Shown here one piece after another: positions 1 to 8,423 of a DNA stretch of 64,000 nt. Position 1 is the stretch's first letter; each line of letters starts with the position of its first letter. Source of the DNA: Flagellimonas sp. CMM7 (GTDB taxonomy: Bacteria; Bacteroidota; Bacteroidia; Flavobacteriales; Flavobacteriaceae). Below the pieces are notes generated by a model that was given only the letters and a program-made list of their open reading frames with translations, ran no database searches and was not told the DNA's origin. The position numbers were made by a program, and so were the translations under genes. The stretch covers positions 1,104,001-1,168,000 of the forward strand of contig NZ_CP090003.1 of assembly GCF_021390195.1 (NCBI RefSeq). The letters run 5' to 3'.

Positions 1-310
1 TTACTTTGAAAAATTCATATGTAGCCACACGATGTTTCTCAATAATCCTGACTTTCTTCAATTTTTCAAAACGATAAAAAGTTGGACGTGCTTCCATACT
101 TTTTCTAAACTTGACGGCACCATCACTTGAAATTGCACTATCGAATGATTTAGATTCCACGACTATTTTTGCATATCCCTTCAAAATTGCACCGTTTTTA
201 AGATGTAATTCGGCTTGAGATTTTTGAGCAAAACCAATATTCATGGCAAAGCCTATAAGGAAAAAGCAAGTAACTATTCTTCTAAACATTTGTTTTGCTC
301 GACTGTTCAT
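1..310 (-). CDS. Secreted protein of unknown function, 3' part cut by window edge
   Basis: The reading frame is open from an ATG at 310 (a second ATG at 289 also fits) to the left edge of the window, so the C-terminus is missing. About 103 residues are visible. They begin with a hydrophobic stretch ending in GFAQ, which looks like a signal peptide for export. The mature part is short and strand-like (ELHLKNGAILKGYAKI) with many lysines. I do not recognise a family. Starting at 289 gives a cleaner signal peptide (MFRRIVTCFFLIGF). It is transcribed away from the S41 peptidase gene across a 233-base divergent spacer (311-543), in which I could not identify a convincing promoter. Confidence 0.6.
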   Translation of the reverse strand, partial: MNSRAKQMFRRIVTCFFLIGFAMNIGFAQKSQAELHLKNGAILKGYAKIVVESKSFDSAISSDGAVKFRKSMEARPTFYRFEKLKKVRIIEKHRVATYEFFKV

Positions 311-543
311 AAATCAATGGTCTTGTTTTCTCCTTAACGCAAACTGTACAAGCATGAAAACACAGCATATAAATTTATAAAAACATTCCGACGGACATAT
401 AACTATATAGGTTTTTACATGTCTTGTTGTTGATATCACAATTCAACCACCCAATACTACATTTCGGTTAAAACAAATTCCTTTTGCCACTGCCTACTTT
501 TAAAATTGTAGTGTACTATTTTTAATAACCATAAAAACTAAAG

Positions 544-2184
544 ATGAAAAAATTACTTCTCTCCTTAAACTTGATCTTCTTTTTGAGCTTATCCGCTCAA
601 GAGACTTTGACCGCAACCCAATGGCAAGAAGATCTTCGATTTTTACAAAATACCATAAATGAAGACTATTCCTTTCTATTCGTTAAAACCACTAAAGCAG
701 TTTTTAATTCCGAAGTAGAAACCCTTTATAAGAATATTCCAAACTTACAGGAGCATGAGATTATCGTTGGAATGTCCAGAATAATTTCTTTGTTTAAATA
801 TGGACATACGGACATTAGCCTTAGACAAAAACCTTTTGAATTTCATTACCTGCCCTTTAATCTTTACGAATACAATGATGGCATTTACCTGCAAGGTGTT
901 CATAAAGACTACGCCAAAGCACTTGGGGCAAGAGTTTTGGAAATAAACAAAATACCCATTGATAAAGCCTTGGAACTCATATACCCAGCGGTTAATTCTG
1001 AAAACGATCAGTATTTCAAAGCTTTTGGAATTAATTATTTGGGCATGTTAGAAGTCTTGCATGCACAAGGAATTACTACTACCCTGCAAAATTCGGTCAA
1101 GCTTACCTTGAAAAAAGATGGTAAAACCTTTGAACAGGAGTTCAATGCCTTACCAAAAGGAGAAAGAGTACCTAGAAAGTACAGTCATATTTTTCAAGAT
1201 GAAAATTGGCTCGAAGCAAGAGACCAAACCAATACGCCTTTATACTTGAAAAACTTGGACAAGATCTATTTTTTTGAATATCTGCCCGAAGAAAAAACAG
1301 TTTATGTAAGACACAGCCAAATACAGGATGACCCTGAAGAAGACACCCCATCTTTTTATTCGCGTGTTTTTGATTTTATAGAAAACAATGAGGTTGAAAA
1401 ATTAATTCTTGATGTTCGTTTAAATGGCGGTGGAAACAACTACAAAAACAAGACCGTTATTACTGGCATAATTGAAACCAAGAAAATCAACCAAAAAGGA
1501 AAATTATTCGTCATCACTGGTAGACGCACCTTTTCTGCCTGTCAGAATCTGGTAAACGAACTGGACAATTACACCAATGCCACCTTTGTTGGAGAGGCAA
1601 CCTCAGAAAATATAAATTTTTACGGTGATGCCCGTCCAGTAGCTTTACCCAATAGTAAGATTCCTGTTTATCTATCATTTGCTTGGTGGCAAGATAAGCC
1701 GGTCTGGGAAAATGCTGATGCCACCGTACCTAATATAGCCGTTGATATGAGTTTTGAGCAATACAGGTCTAATGAAGACCCCGTGTTAGATGCAGCCTTA
1801 CATTTTTCAGGAGCAAATTTCCAGCCCGACCCTATGCGTTATATCACCGATTTATATATGGCGGGAAAAATGGAAGAACTGGCCATAGAAGTGCCAAAAA
1901 TGATTAAAGATTCGCGTTATAGTTTCTTTGATTTTGAAACAGAATTGAGCAATACAGCATATCACTTATTAAGCAATAACCAAATTGAACCCGCTATTGG
2001 CGTATACTCGTTTGTTGCACAACTATTCCCTGATTCCCCTAGTGCCATAAAAAACTTAGCGAATGCTTATTTTAAAGCTGGCGTAAAGGATAAAACTATT
2101 GAATTACTAGAAAAAGTTATTGCCATGGACTCCAAGGGAGCAATTGGTAAGAGCGCCAAAGATATGCTTAAGGAGGTTAGGTAA
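544..2184 (+). CDS. S41 family peptidase with C-terminal TPR segment
   Basis: This is probably a secreted serine protease of the tail-specific (C-terminal processing) S41 class, 546 aa. Residues 1-19 form a signal peptide ending at SAQ. The S41 core is visible from about residue 245: the family signature DVRLNGGG at 290-297, and TFSAC with the likely nucleophile Ser331 on the tight turn after the FVITGRR strand, followed by GEATSEN. No separate PDZ domain is obvious. The last 90 residues look like TPR helices (AIKNLANAYFKAGVKDKTIEL). Such proteins usually act in the periplasm or as lipid-anchored proteins, and the substrate cannot be told from sequence. It is a single-gene unit with a strong terminator directly downstream. 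Confidence 0.85.
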   Translation: MKKLLLSLNLIFFLSLSAQETLTATQWQEDLRFLQNTINEDYSFLFVKTTKAVFNSEVETLYKNIPNLQEHEIIVGMSRIISLFKYGHTDISLRQKPFEFHYLPFNLYEYNDGIYLQGVHKDYAKALGARVLEINKIPIDKALELIYPAVNSENDQYFKAFGINYLGMLEVLHAQGITTTLQNSVKLTLKKDGKTFEQEFNALPKGERVPRKYSHIFQDENWLEARDQTNTPLYLKNLDKIYFFEYLPEEKTVYVRHSQIQDDPEEDTPSFYSRVFDFIENNEVEKLILDVRLNGGGNNYKNKTVITGIIETKKINQKGKLFVITGRRTFSACQNLVNELDNYTNATFVGEATSENINFYGDARPVALPNSKIPVYLSFAWWQDKPVWENADATVPNIAVDMSFEQYRSNEDPVLDAALHFSGANFQPDPMRYITDLYMAGKMEELAIEVPKMIKDSRYSFFDFETELSNTAYHLLSNNQIEPAIGVYSFVAQLFPDSPSAIKNLANAYFKAGVKDKTIELLEKVIAMDSKGAIGKSAKDMLKEVR

Positions 2185-2193
2185 TCAGCTTGT

Positions 2194-2217
2194 TACCGCC
2201 AGTTTGCAACTGGTGGC
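2194..2217. repeat. REP-like hairpin, copy 1
   Basis: A 24-base element begins TACCGCC and ends TGGTGGC. It folds into a 9-bp stem (CCGCCAGTT with AACTGGTGG, one G-T pair) and a 3-base loop. A second copy lies in inverted orientation at 2294-2317. The copy sits between the S41 stop codon and its terminator, the usual intergenic position of REP elements. Confidence 0.6.
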
Positions 2218-2227
2218 ATTCTACATA

Positions 2228-2270
2228 ATAAGAAAGCCTTGGAAATAATTCCAAGGTTTTCTTATTTTTT
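2228..2270 (+). terminator. Rho-independent terminator of the S41 gene
   Basis: A 15-bp stem (2230-2244 with 2249-2263, one G-U pair, loop ATAA) is followed by a T run at 2265-2270. It lies 45 bases after the S41 stop codon. Confidence 0.85.
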
Positions 2271-2293
2271 GGTTTTGCTTACTCATGTTCTAA

Positions 2294-2317
2294 ACCACTA
2301 GTTACAAACTAGCGGTA
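2294..2317. repeat. REP-like hairpin, copy 2 (inverted)
   Basis: The reverse complement matches copy 1 at 20 of 24 positions. Two of the four differences form a compensatory change in the stem (C-G in copy 1, T-A in copy 2), so the 9-bp stem is kept. This supports selection or mobility as a structured element rather than chance similarity. Confidence 0.6.
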
Positions 2318-2349
2318 GCGGGGTTAGATAACCTCTTTCCTCCCATATC

Positions 2350-2390
2350 AATAAAACAAAAACCTCCTAAACTATTACATTTAGGAGGTT
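2350..2390 (-). terminator. Terminator of tRNA-Gln
   Basis: Read on the minus strand, an 11-bp perfect stem (AACCTCCTAAA with TTTAGGAGGTT, 8-base loop) is followed by TTTGTTTTATT. It begins 7 bases after the 3' end of the tRNA. Confidence 0.85.
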
Positions 2391-2396
2391 AATTTG

Positions 2397-2468
2397 TTGG
2401 CCTACAAGGACTCGAACCTTGAACGACTGGACCAAAACCAGCTGTGTTACCAATTACACCATAGGCCA
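2397..2468 (-). tRNA. tRNA-Gln (anticodon TTG)
   Basis: The cloverleaf is complete on the minus strand: acceptor TGGCCTA pairs with TAGGCCA, the D-arm contains AATTGGTAA, the anticodon stem GCTGG/CCAGT encloses TTTTGGT with anticodon TTG, and the T-loop is GTTCGAGTC. The 3' CCA is not encoded, so it must be added after transcription. It is a single-gene unit with its own promoter and terminator. Confidence 0.95.
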
Positions 2469-2486
2469 GTACCACATTTGAGGGTG

Positions 2487-2517
2487 CAAATTTAAGACAA
2501 ACTTTTGTTTGGGCAAA
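2487..2517 (-). promoter_or_regulatory. Bacteroidetes-type promoter of tRNA-Gln
   Basis: On the minus strand TTTG (2514-2517) is separated by exactly 19 bases from TAAATTTG (2487-2494). This is a perfect match to the Bacteroidetes -33/-7 consensus TTTG-N19-TANNTTTG. It places transcription start about 10-15 bases upstream of the mature tRNA. Confidence 0.8.
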
Positions 2518-2637
2518 TATTTTAATAATATTCCAAGCTATTTTCCTGCCATCTCCCTGTTAAAGCTTTTCCAAAATTGAACAATCTTCTCTACTATATT
2601 TACTAAATTCGCCCCAACTTGGTAAACACCAATTTTT

Positions 2638-5600
2638 ATGTTTGCAAAAGACTTCAAGAAATGGGATACTATCTTAGGATGGGCCTCCTTTGCCATTGCA
2701 TTTATTGTTTATGCCCTAACTGTTGAGCCTACGGGAAGTTTCTGGGATGCCGGGGAATACATCACCACCTCTGCTAAACTACAGGTTGGTCACCCACCTG
2801 GAGCGCCCCTTCTTCAAATGATCGGTGCTTTCTTTTCCATATTTGCTTTTGGGGATACCTCCAAAATAGCGCTGATGGTCAATGCTGTTTCCATAGTTTC
2901 AAGTGCCTTTGCCGTGCTGTTTACTTTTTGGACCATAACCAATATGACACTTAAACTGGCCTCCAAAAAGAAACCTATTACCAATAGTAAGGCAATAGCC
3001 ATTTTTGGAAGTGGGTTGGTAGGAGCTTTAGCGTTCACTTTTTCCGATAGTTTTTGGTTTAATGCAGTAGAGACTGAAGTGTATGCCATGGCTAGCTTTA
3101 TTATGGCACTTCTACTTTGGTTAGGTTTAAAATGGACGGATAATTTAGATGACCCAAGAGGCAATAGATGGTTATTGCTTATTTGTTTTTTAATAGGACT
3201 TACCTTCGGAATTCAGTTTATGGGCTTTTTGGCCATTCCTTCCATTGGTCTGTTGTATTACTTCAAAAAATATAAGACAACAACTGTAAAGAACTTTCTA
3301 TTAGCCAATATTATAGTGATTTCCCTTTTAATGTTGGTCTACAAATTCTCCTTGACCTATGTGTTAAAACTATTTGGTTGGAGCGAGGTTTTCTTCATTA
3401 ATAGCATTGGACTTCCTTTTAACTCGGGAAGTATTATCATGGGACTCATTTTTGTTGCGGCTTTCTATTTTGGTTTGCAGTATACCAGAAGAAACAATTT
3501 CTATACTGGAAACACCATTGTGCTCTGTTTAATGTTCCTGATTTTTGGTTTTTCCTCTTGGTTGATGTTACCCATTCGTGCCAACGCAAAAACCGTAGTT
3601 AATGAAAATGACCCATCGGACGCCCGTTCTCTTTTGGCGTATTATAATAGAGAACAGTACCCTGGGGTAGAGAGTCCATTTTATGGTGCTTACTATTCAG
3701 ATGCTTTTGCTCCAGCCGGTGAAGACATAGATGACCGCCCCAAATATGAAAAGGATGAAAAATTAGGCAAATACATTATTGTAAACAATTACAAGAATGC
3801 CATTCAAGGTCCCAATGAGAAACATGTTGGTATCCTTCCAAGATTGTGGAGCGATCAACATGCAGAAAACTACATGCGCTATTTTGGGGAACTGGAATTT
3901 CGAATAAAATCGGAATACATATCCAACAATGACTTAAGAGAAGCAGTAGCTCAATTTAAAACCGCTTACGGCCAAGGCGAGTTGGATTCTGAACAATATA
4001 TTCGTTTCTTAAGAGAGTTTGGTGAATATATAGATGTAGAGCCACCTACCTTTTGGCAAAACGTGACTTACCTTTTCGAATTCCAATTTGGATATATGTA
4101 CATGCGTTACTTCATGTGGAATTTTACAGGAAGACAAAACGATATTCAAGGCAGGTATGACGAAAATGGACATTGGCTCAGTGGCATTGGGTTTATAGAT
4201 AGTCTTAGATTAGGCAGCCAAAACAACCTTCCTAGCGATTGGGAGAACAACAAAGGCAGGAACACCTATTTCTTTTTACCGTTACTGCTAGGTATTATTG
4301 GTATCGTTTTTCAGGTTTCCAAAAACCCAAAACACTTTTGGGTGCTCTTTGTCTTTTTCATATTTACAGGATTGGCTATTCAATTCTACACCAACCCCTA
4401 TATCTTTCAACCTAGGGAACGGGATTATTCTCTGGTAGGTTCATTTTATATCTTTTGTATCTGGATTGGGATTGGGGTCTATGGGCTTTTTGATGAATTT
4501 AGAAAACTACTGTCCGCAAAAATAGCAGCACCAGTCATTACAGGCCTATGTTTATTGGCCGTACCCCTATTAATGGCTTTTCAAAATTGGGATGATCATG
4601 ACCGCTCTGGTCGTTATACTGCAAATTCTACTGCCAAAGCCTATTTGGATTCCTGTAAAGAAGATGCAGGTGCTATTCTATTCACCATTGGTGATAATGA
4701 TACTTTTCCATTGTGGTATGCCCAAGAAATTGAAGAATACAGAACAGATGTTCGTATTGTTAATACGAGTCTTTTTGCCACAGATTGGTATATTGACCAA
4801 ATGAAGCGTAAGGCGTATGAGAGTGACCCTATTCCTTCTCAGTTAACGCATGATAAATATCGTTATGGTTCTAGAGACGCTGTTTATTATCAAGGAGTTA
4901 CAGAAAATCGTTGGAACATTAAAGATTTTATCAATTGGATAGGAAGCGATAAACCGCAGACCAAGTTTAAATATTTATTGGAGAAGCAGGGTGCAGACCT
5001 CAACAATTATCCAGAAAGCAATCTGGATATTGTGTACTACCCAACTAATAAGATAAGAATCCCTGTCAACAAAAAGAATGTATTGGAAACTGGTTTGGTA
5101 AAAGCCAAGGATTCTGCCTTAATAGAAGATTTTATAGATATTGATCTTCCGCAGAGCGCATTGCCCAAGAACAGAATCTTAATGTTGGATTTGATTGCCA
5201 ACAACGATTGGAAAAGACCAATCTATTTTTCAGGAGGGAGTTTTGATAAGGCAGAATATATTTGGATGAAAGATTACCTTCAACTGGATGGTTTGGTCTA
5301 TAAATTGGTCCCCATCAAAACGAAAAATCAGAGCTCTTTTGAAATGGGGCGTGTGGACAGTGATTTAATGTACGATATTGTGAAGAAGTGGGACTGGGGA
5401 AATTCTGGCAGTGATAAAATTTACCATGATCCCCAAACACGTTCGCAAGGGCTTTCTTTTAGAAGCAATTTAGCTCGATTGATGGAAACATTGATTGCAG
5501 AAAACAAGATTGACAAGGCAAAGGATATTATTGACATGAGCATAACCAATATGCCTGTTGAAAACTACGGCTTTTACGCATTTGTTGAACCCTTTGTGGA

Positions 5601-5967
5601 TGGCTATTACAAAGTGGGAGAAACCGAGAAAGCTAGAGCGCTGTTTGAAAAATTGAAAAAAGTATATCAAGAACGCTTAGAATATTATTCGGGAATACCG
5701 CTTGATGAACAATATGATAAAATTGACGATGTTTTAGCTGATATGCAGGCCTATCGTAGGAATATTGACATTCTTATTGAAAACCAAGATAGAGATTTGG
5801 CAGAATCTGAAACTATAATCTTTAATGAGTATATAGATAAGTTCTCTCAATTTGTAGGTGATAGCGAAGACGCTTTTGAAGAGACTATTCCAAATCCCGA
5901 TCTAGAAGATTCGATTCCTCTTGACACTATTGAATCTGTTCCAGATTCAATGATATTGGAACAATAA
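2638..5967 (+). CDS. DUF2723 multi-pass membrane protein (GT-C-like, family 117)
   Basis: This is a large integral membrane protein (1109 aa) of the DUF2723 family, common in Bacteroidetes and annotated as a protein O-mannosyltransferase-like glycosyltransferase. The diagnostic N-terminal part is SFWDAGEYITTSAKLQVG with GHPPGAPL after the first membrane segment; the acidic WDAGE turn is where GT-C enzymes hold catalytic acids. About 12 hydrophobic segments occupy residues 1-320 and 540-660. The remaining C-terminal part is soluble, with helical repeat-like sequence around 950-1060 and an acidic tail. Its acceptor is not known; protein or lipid glycosylation at the inner membrane is inferred. 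It is a single gene, with a small hairpin (TTGGT-AAAC-ACCAA) directly before the ATG. Confidence 0.85.
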   Translation: MFAKDFKKWDTILGWASFAIAFIVYALTVEPTGSFWDAGEYITTSAKLQVGHPPGAPLLQMIGAFFSIFAFGDTSKIALMVNAVSIVSSAFAVLFTFWTITNMTLKLASKKKPITNSKAIAIFGSGLVGALAFTFSDSFWFNAVETEVYAMASFIMALLLWLGLKWTDNLDDPRGNRWLLLICFLIGLTFGIQFMGFLAIPSIGLLYYFKKYKTTTVKNFLLANIIVISLLMLVYKFSLTYVLKLFGWSEVFFINSIGLPFNSGSIIMGLIFVAAFYFGLQYTRRNNFYTGNTIVLCLMFLIFGFSSWLMLPIRANAKTVVNENDPSDARSLLAYYNREQYPGVESPFYGAYYSDAFAPAGEDIDDRPKYEKDEKLGKYIIVNNYKNAIQGPNEKHVGILPRLWSDQHAENYMRYFGELEFRIKSEYISNNDLREAVAQFKTAYGQGELDSEQYIRFLREFGEYIDVEPPTFWQNVTYLFEFQFGYMYMRYFMWNFTGRQNDIQGRYDENGHWLSGIGFIDSLRLGSQNNLPSDWENNKGRNTYFFLPLLLGIIGIVFQVSKNPKHFWVLFVFFIFTGLAIQFYTNPYIFQPRERDYSLVGSFYIFCIWIGIGVYGLFDEFRKLLSAKIAAPVITGLCLLAVPLLMAFQNWDDHDRSGRYTANSTAKAYLDSCKEDAGAILFTIGDNDTFPLWYAQEIEEYRTDVRIVNTSLFATDWYIDQMKRKAYESDPIPSQLTHDKYRYGSRDAVYYQGVTENRWNIKDFINWIGSDKPQTKFKYLLEKQGADLNNYPESNLDIVYYPTNKIRIPVNKKNVLETGLVKAKDSALIEDFIDIDLPQSALPKNRILMLDLIANNDWKRPIYFSGGSFDKAEYIWMKDYLQLDGLVYKLVPIKTKNQSSFEMGRVDSDLMYDIVKKWDWGNSGSDKIYHDPQTRSQGLSFRSNLARLMETLIAENKIDKAKDIIDMSITNMPVENYGFYAFVEPFVDGYYKVGETEKARALFEKLKKVYQERLEYYSGIPLDEQYDKIDDVLADMQAYRRNIDILIENQDRDLAESETIIFNEYIDKFSQFVGDSEDAFEETIPNPDLEDSIPLDTIESVPDSMILEQ

Positions 5968-5993
5968 AAAAGCGAGGGAATTCCCTCGCTTTA
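5968..5993. terminator. Bidirectional terminator between convergent genes
   Basis: A perfect 24-base palindrome (AAAGCGAGGGAA and its complement, 5969-5992) separates the DUF2723 gene from the thioredoxin-like gene. The TAA stop codon of the minus-strand gene (5991-5993) lies in the right arm of the stem, so the two genes share one terminator. Confidence 0.8.
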
Positions 5994-6287
5994 AATATAT
6001 TCGTTCAGAATGCCAATGAGTGTATTGGCATCTTGTTCTCCACTTTGTCGCCAAACCATCTCTCCCTTTTTGTAAATCATCAATGTTGGCAATCCTTTAA
6101 TGCGTAAAGCCTGAGACAGCTCTTTGTTTTTGTCAACATCAATCTTAATTACCTTTCCTTTATCGCCAAGTGCTGCTGCAACATCGCGCAATACAGGATG
6201 CATAGAAGTGGACTGGTCGTTCCATTCTGCATAAAAGTCCAGTAAGACCGGTACTTTTAAATCTATAAGTTCACCAAATTTGGACAT
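5991..6287 (-). CDS. Thioredoxin-fold protein lacking the CxxC active site
   Basis: A 98-aa protein spanning a whole thioredoxin fold: the DFYAEW strand, the helix after it, the KIDVDKN strand, and the cis-proline loop GLPT at 65-68 followed by LMIYKKGE. The active-site position after Trp22, normally WCGPC, reads WNDQS, and there is no cysteine anywhere in the protein. It therefore cannot catalyse dithiol exchange. A binding or chaperone role is the usual explanation for such paralogues, but this is inference. It is cytoplasmic (no signal peptide). A TACTTTTG -7 element lies 24 bases upstream, so it has its own promoter. Confidence 0.85.
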   Translation of the reverse strand: MSKFGELIDLKVPVLLDFYAEWNDQSTSMHPVLRDVAAALGDKGKVIKIDVDKNKELSQALRIKGLPTLMIYKKGEMVWRQSGEQDANTLIGILNEYI

Positions 6288-6310
6288 GTGTGATTCTAGG
6301 GTTTACAAAC

Positions 6311-6318
6311 CAAAAGTA
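6311..6318 (-). promoter_or_regulatory. -7 element of the thioredoxin-like gene
   Basis: TACTTTTG on the minus strand matches TANNTTTG and sits 24 bases before the ATG. No TTTG is found 19 bases upstream, so only half of the promoter is supported. Confidence 0.45.
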
Positions 6319-6379
6319 AGAAAATTTGTTAAAATTTAGCTTAGCAGCGTATTCAGCTAGGAAAAGATGTGCGTTAAAT

Positions 6380-7606
6380 TCAAGTTAAACCTTTCTTTTT
6401 AAGGGTAATCACAGAAATCTCGGGCCAAATACCAACACGTCCTGGGTAACCAATAAAACCAAACCCTCGATTTACATTGATAAATTGTCCAAGCTCTTGA
6501 TAAACACCTGCCCAATACTTATAACGCCATTTAACCGGGCTCCATTTTACCCATCCAGGAATCTCAACACCAAATTGCATTCCATGTGTATGTCCACTTA
6601 AGGTTAAATGAAAATGATAATCATCGTTGATAACAACATCTTCCCAATGGGAAGGATCATGGCTCATCAAAATTTTGAAATCGTCTTTTGATACCCCTTG
6701 TTTGGCCTTCTCTAAATCTCCCGCTTTTTTAAATCCACCGCGACCCCAATTCTCTACACCCAGGAGAGCAATCTTCTCACCATTCCTTTCTAAATACCGA
6801 TGAGAATCCAATAATAGGTCAAAGCCCATCTCTTTCTGAAGGTTTTTTAAATCCTGTAAATTTTGCGCCTTCAAACCTTCGGAATCCCAACTCACATAAT
6901 CTCCATAATCATGATTTCCTAAAACAGAATAAACACCATCCTTTGCTTTCAGTTTACCAAACAAATCGCTCCACGGCAACATCTCTTCAGCTTTGTTGTT
7001 TACCATATCTCCGGTAAACAATATAACATCACTCTGTTGTTCGTTGACCAAATCAATCCCATAAGCTACTTTGCTTCTGTTGTCAAAACTACCGCTGTGA
7101 ACATCCGAAATCTGGGTGATTTGATAGCCATCAAAAGCATCAGGAAGATCATCAAACTCCAACTGATATTTTAGTACTTTGTAATTGTACTTGCCTTTAT
7201 ACATTCCCATCAGCAAAGCTCCAAAAGGCAGAGCGGCCACGCCAAGGGCAATGATGCTTAAAAAGCGTCTTCTTGAAGGAATACTAAATTCTTTTTGAGT
7301 GCTAAAAACCTTTTGATAAACCCCAACAAACAGCCTAAAAATATCTTCGCCAAATAGAAAAATAATAGTGATTATCTGAAAAGAGAGCATCGCCAATAAA
7401 AATCCGAAAGCATAACTTTTTGGTCTACTAAGAACCCTTCCTCCATCTGTACCTGTAAACTGATATAGGAAATTTCCAATAACAAAAAGAGAAAGTAAAA
7501 TAAAAAGGTAATGTACCCATGGGTATCTAGAGGCAGTTTTTATGGCCTGTAAAGAATAAAAGCCCAAAACCAAATAGATAATAACGAAAATGACCCAACG
7601 AAGCAT
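6380..7606 (-). CDS. Membrane-anchored metallophosphoesterase
   Basis: A 408-aa protein with three hydrophobic N-terminal segments (about 1-22, 31-50, 64-87), a basic SRRRFLS stretch and a fourth hydrophobic segment at 115-135, followed by a calcineurin-like phosphoesterase domain. The metal-binding motifs are all present: SDVHSG (Asp168, His170), TGDMVNN (199-200), GNHD (230-233), the MSHDPSHW loop and LSGHTHGMQFG. This order matches the YaeI/YkuE-type group, whose characterised members hydrolyse phosphodiesters such as UDP-sugar lipids. The substrate here is unknown. The topology puts the catalytic domain on one face of the inner membrane. It lies between two minus-strand genes and is apparently transcribed alone. 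Confidence 0.9.
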   Translation of the reverse strand: MLRWVIFVIIYLVLGFYSLQAIKTASRYPWVHYLFILLSLFVIGNFLYQFTGTDGGRVLSRPKSYAFGFLLAMLSFQIITIIFLFGEDIFRLFVGVYQKVFSTQKEFSIPSRRRFLSIIALGVAALPFGALLMGMYKGKYNYKVLKYQLEFDDLPDAFDGYQITQISDVHSGSFDNRSKVAYGIDLVNEQQSDVILFTGDMVNNKAEEMLPWSDLFGKLKAKDGVYSVLGNHDYGDYVSWDSEGLKAQNLQDLKNLQKEMGFDLLLDSHRYLERNGEKIALLGVENWGRGGFKKAGDLEKAKQGVSKDDFKILMSHDPSHWEDVVINDDYHFHLTLSGHTHGMQFGVEIPGWVKWSPVKWRYKYWAGVYQELGQFINVNRGFGFIGYPGRVGIWPEISVITLKKKGLT

Positions 7607-7660
7607 AGCTGTTTTTTTGTAAAGATATTTCTTTAGTTCAGGAACATAATTATTTGACGA

Positions 7661-8383
7661 TTATTTAACGCTCCGAACAATTTGACGAATAGTCTCCATG
7701 TTTGTTACAGCCACTTGATTCTCCTTCAAATGTAGTTCAGAGTTCATTGTAATCTTATTGTTCATATTAATTACATCGCCAAAGGATGTGCCAGAAAGAT
7801 GAATGGCCTTAAGTTCCGTCTTTTTAAATTTTTCAATGTTCTTCATATTTACTCCTCCTCCAGCAATAACTGCACATTTCCTTGAAATGGCGTTAAGCTC
7901 AATAAGCAAGTCCAATCCCTTTTCGGCAGATGTCTGTTGACCTGATGACAACACACTAGCTATCCCCAAATCTTCAAGTCGCCCCATAGCTTCCAAAGGA
8001 TTAGGAATCCAGTCAAAAGCACGGTGGAAAGTGAATTTTAATGATTTTGAAGCCTCTACCAATTGTTTTGTACGTTCAAAATCCAAAGTGAAGTCAGAAT
8101 GAAGCATTCCGGAAACTATCCCATCTACTCCTATTTCAATACAAAAAGCAATGTCTCTCTTCATTACTTCAAACTCCCACTCTGAATACGTAAAGTGACC
8201 ACTTCTTGGCCTAATTAAAACATGAATGGGAATATTTAAGCGTTCTTTTACCATTTCAATTAATCCATGCGATGGCGTAATTCCACCTACTCCCAATTCA
8301 GCACAAAGCTCAATTCTATCCGCCCCGGCCTCTTGAGCATTTAGAGCAGATTCCAAAGAATTGGCACAAACTTCTATAAGCAT
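7661..8383 (-). CDS. cutC: CutC family protein
   Basis: A 240-aa TIM-barrel protein of the CutC family (PF03932). It is recognisable from MLIEVCANSLESAL, AGADRIELC, LGVGGITPSHG, IRPRSG, the FHRAFDW strand and SSGQQTSAEKGL. I placed the start at the ATG at 8383, because homology begins at MLIEV; the frame stays open for another 99 codons upstream, but that part runs antisense through the next gene. The family was named for copper tolerance in E. coli, a role later disputed; its biochemical activity is not established. It is divergent from the asparaginase-like gene, with only 40 bases between the two start codons. Confidence 0.9.
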   Translation of the reverse strand: MLIEVCANSLESALNAQEAGADRIELCAELGVGGITPSHGLIEMVKERLNIPIHVLIRPRSGHFTYSEWEFEVMKRDIAFCIEIGVDGIVSGMLHSDFTLDFERTKQLVEASKSLKFTFHRAFDWIPNPLEAMGRLEDLGIASVLSSGQQTSAEKGLDLLIELNAISRKCAVIAGGGVNMKNIEKFKKTELKAIHLSGTSFGDVINMNNKITMNSELHLKENQVAVTNMETIRQIVRSVK

Positions 8384-8423
8384 ATTGCTATATTTATCAG
8401 GACTAAAAATAAACATCCAAATC

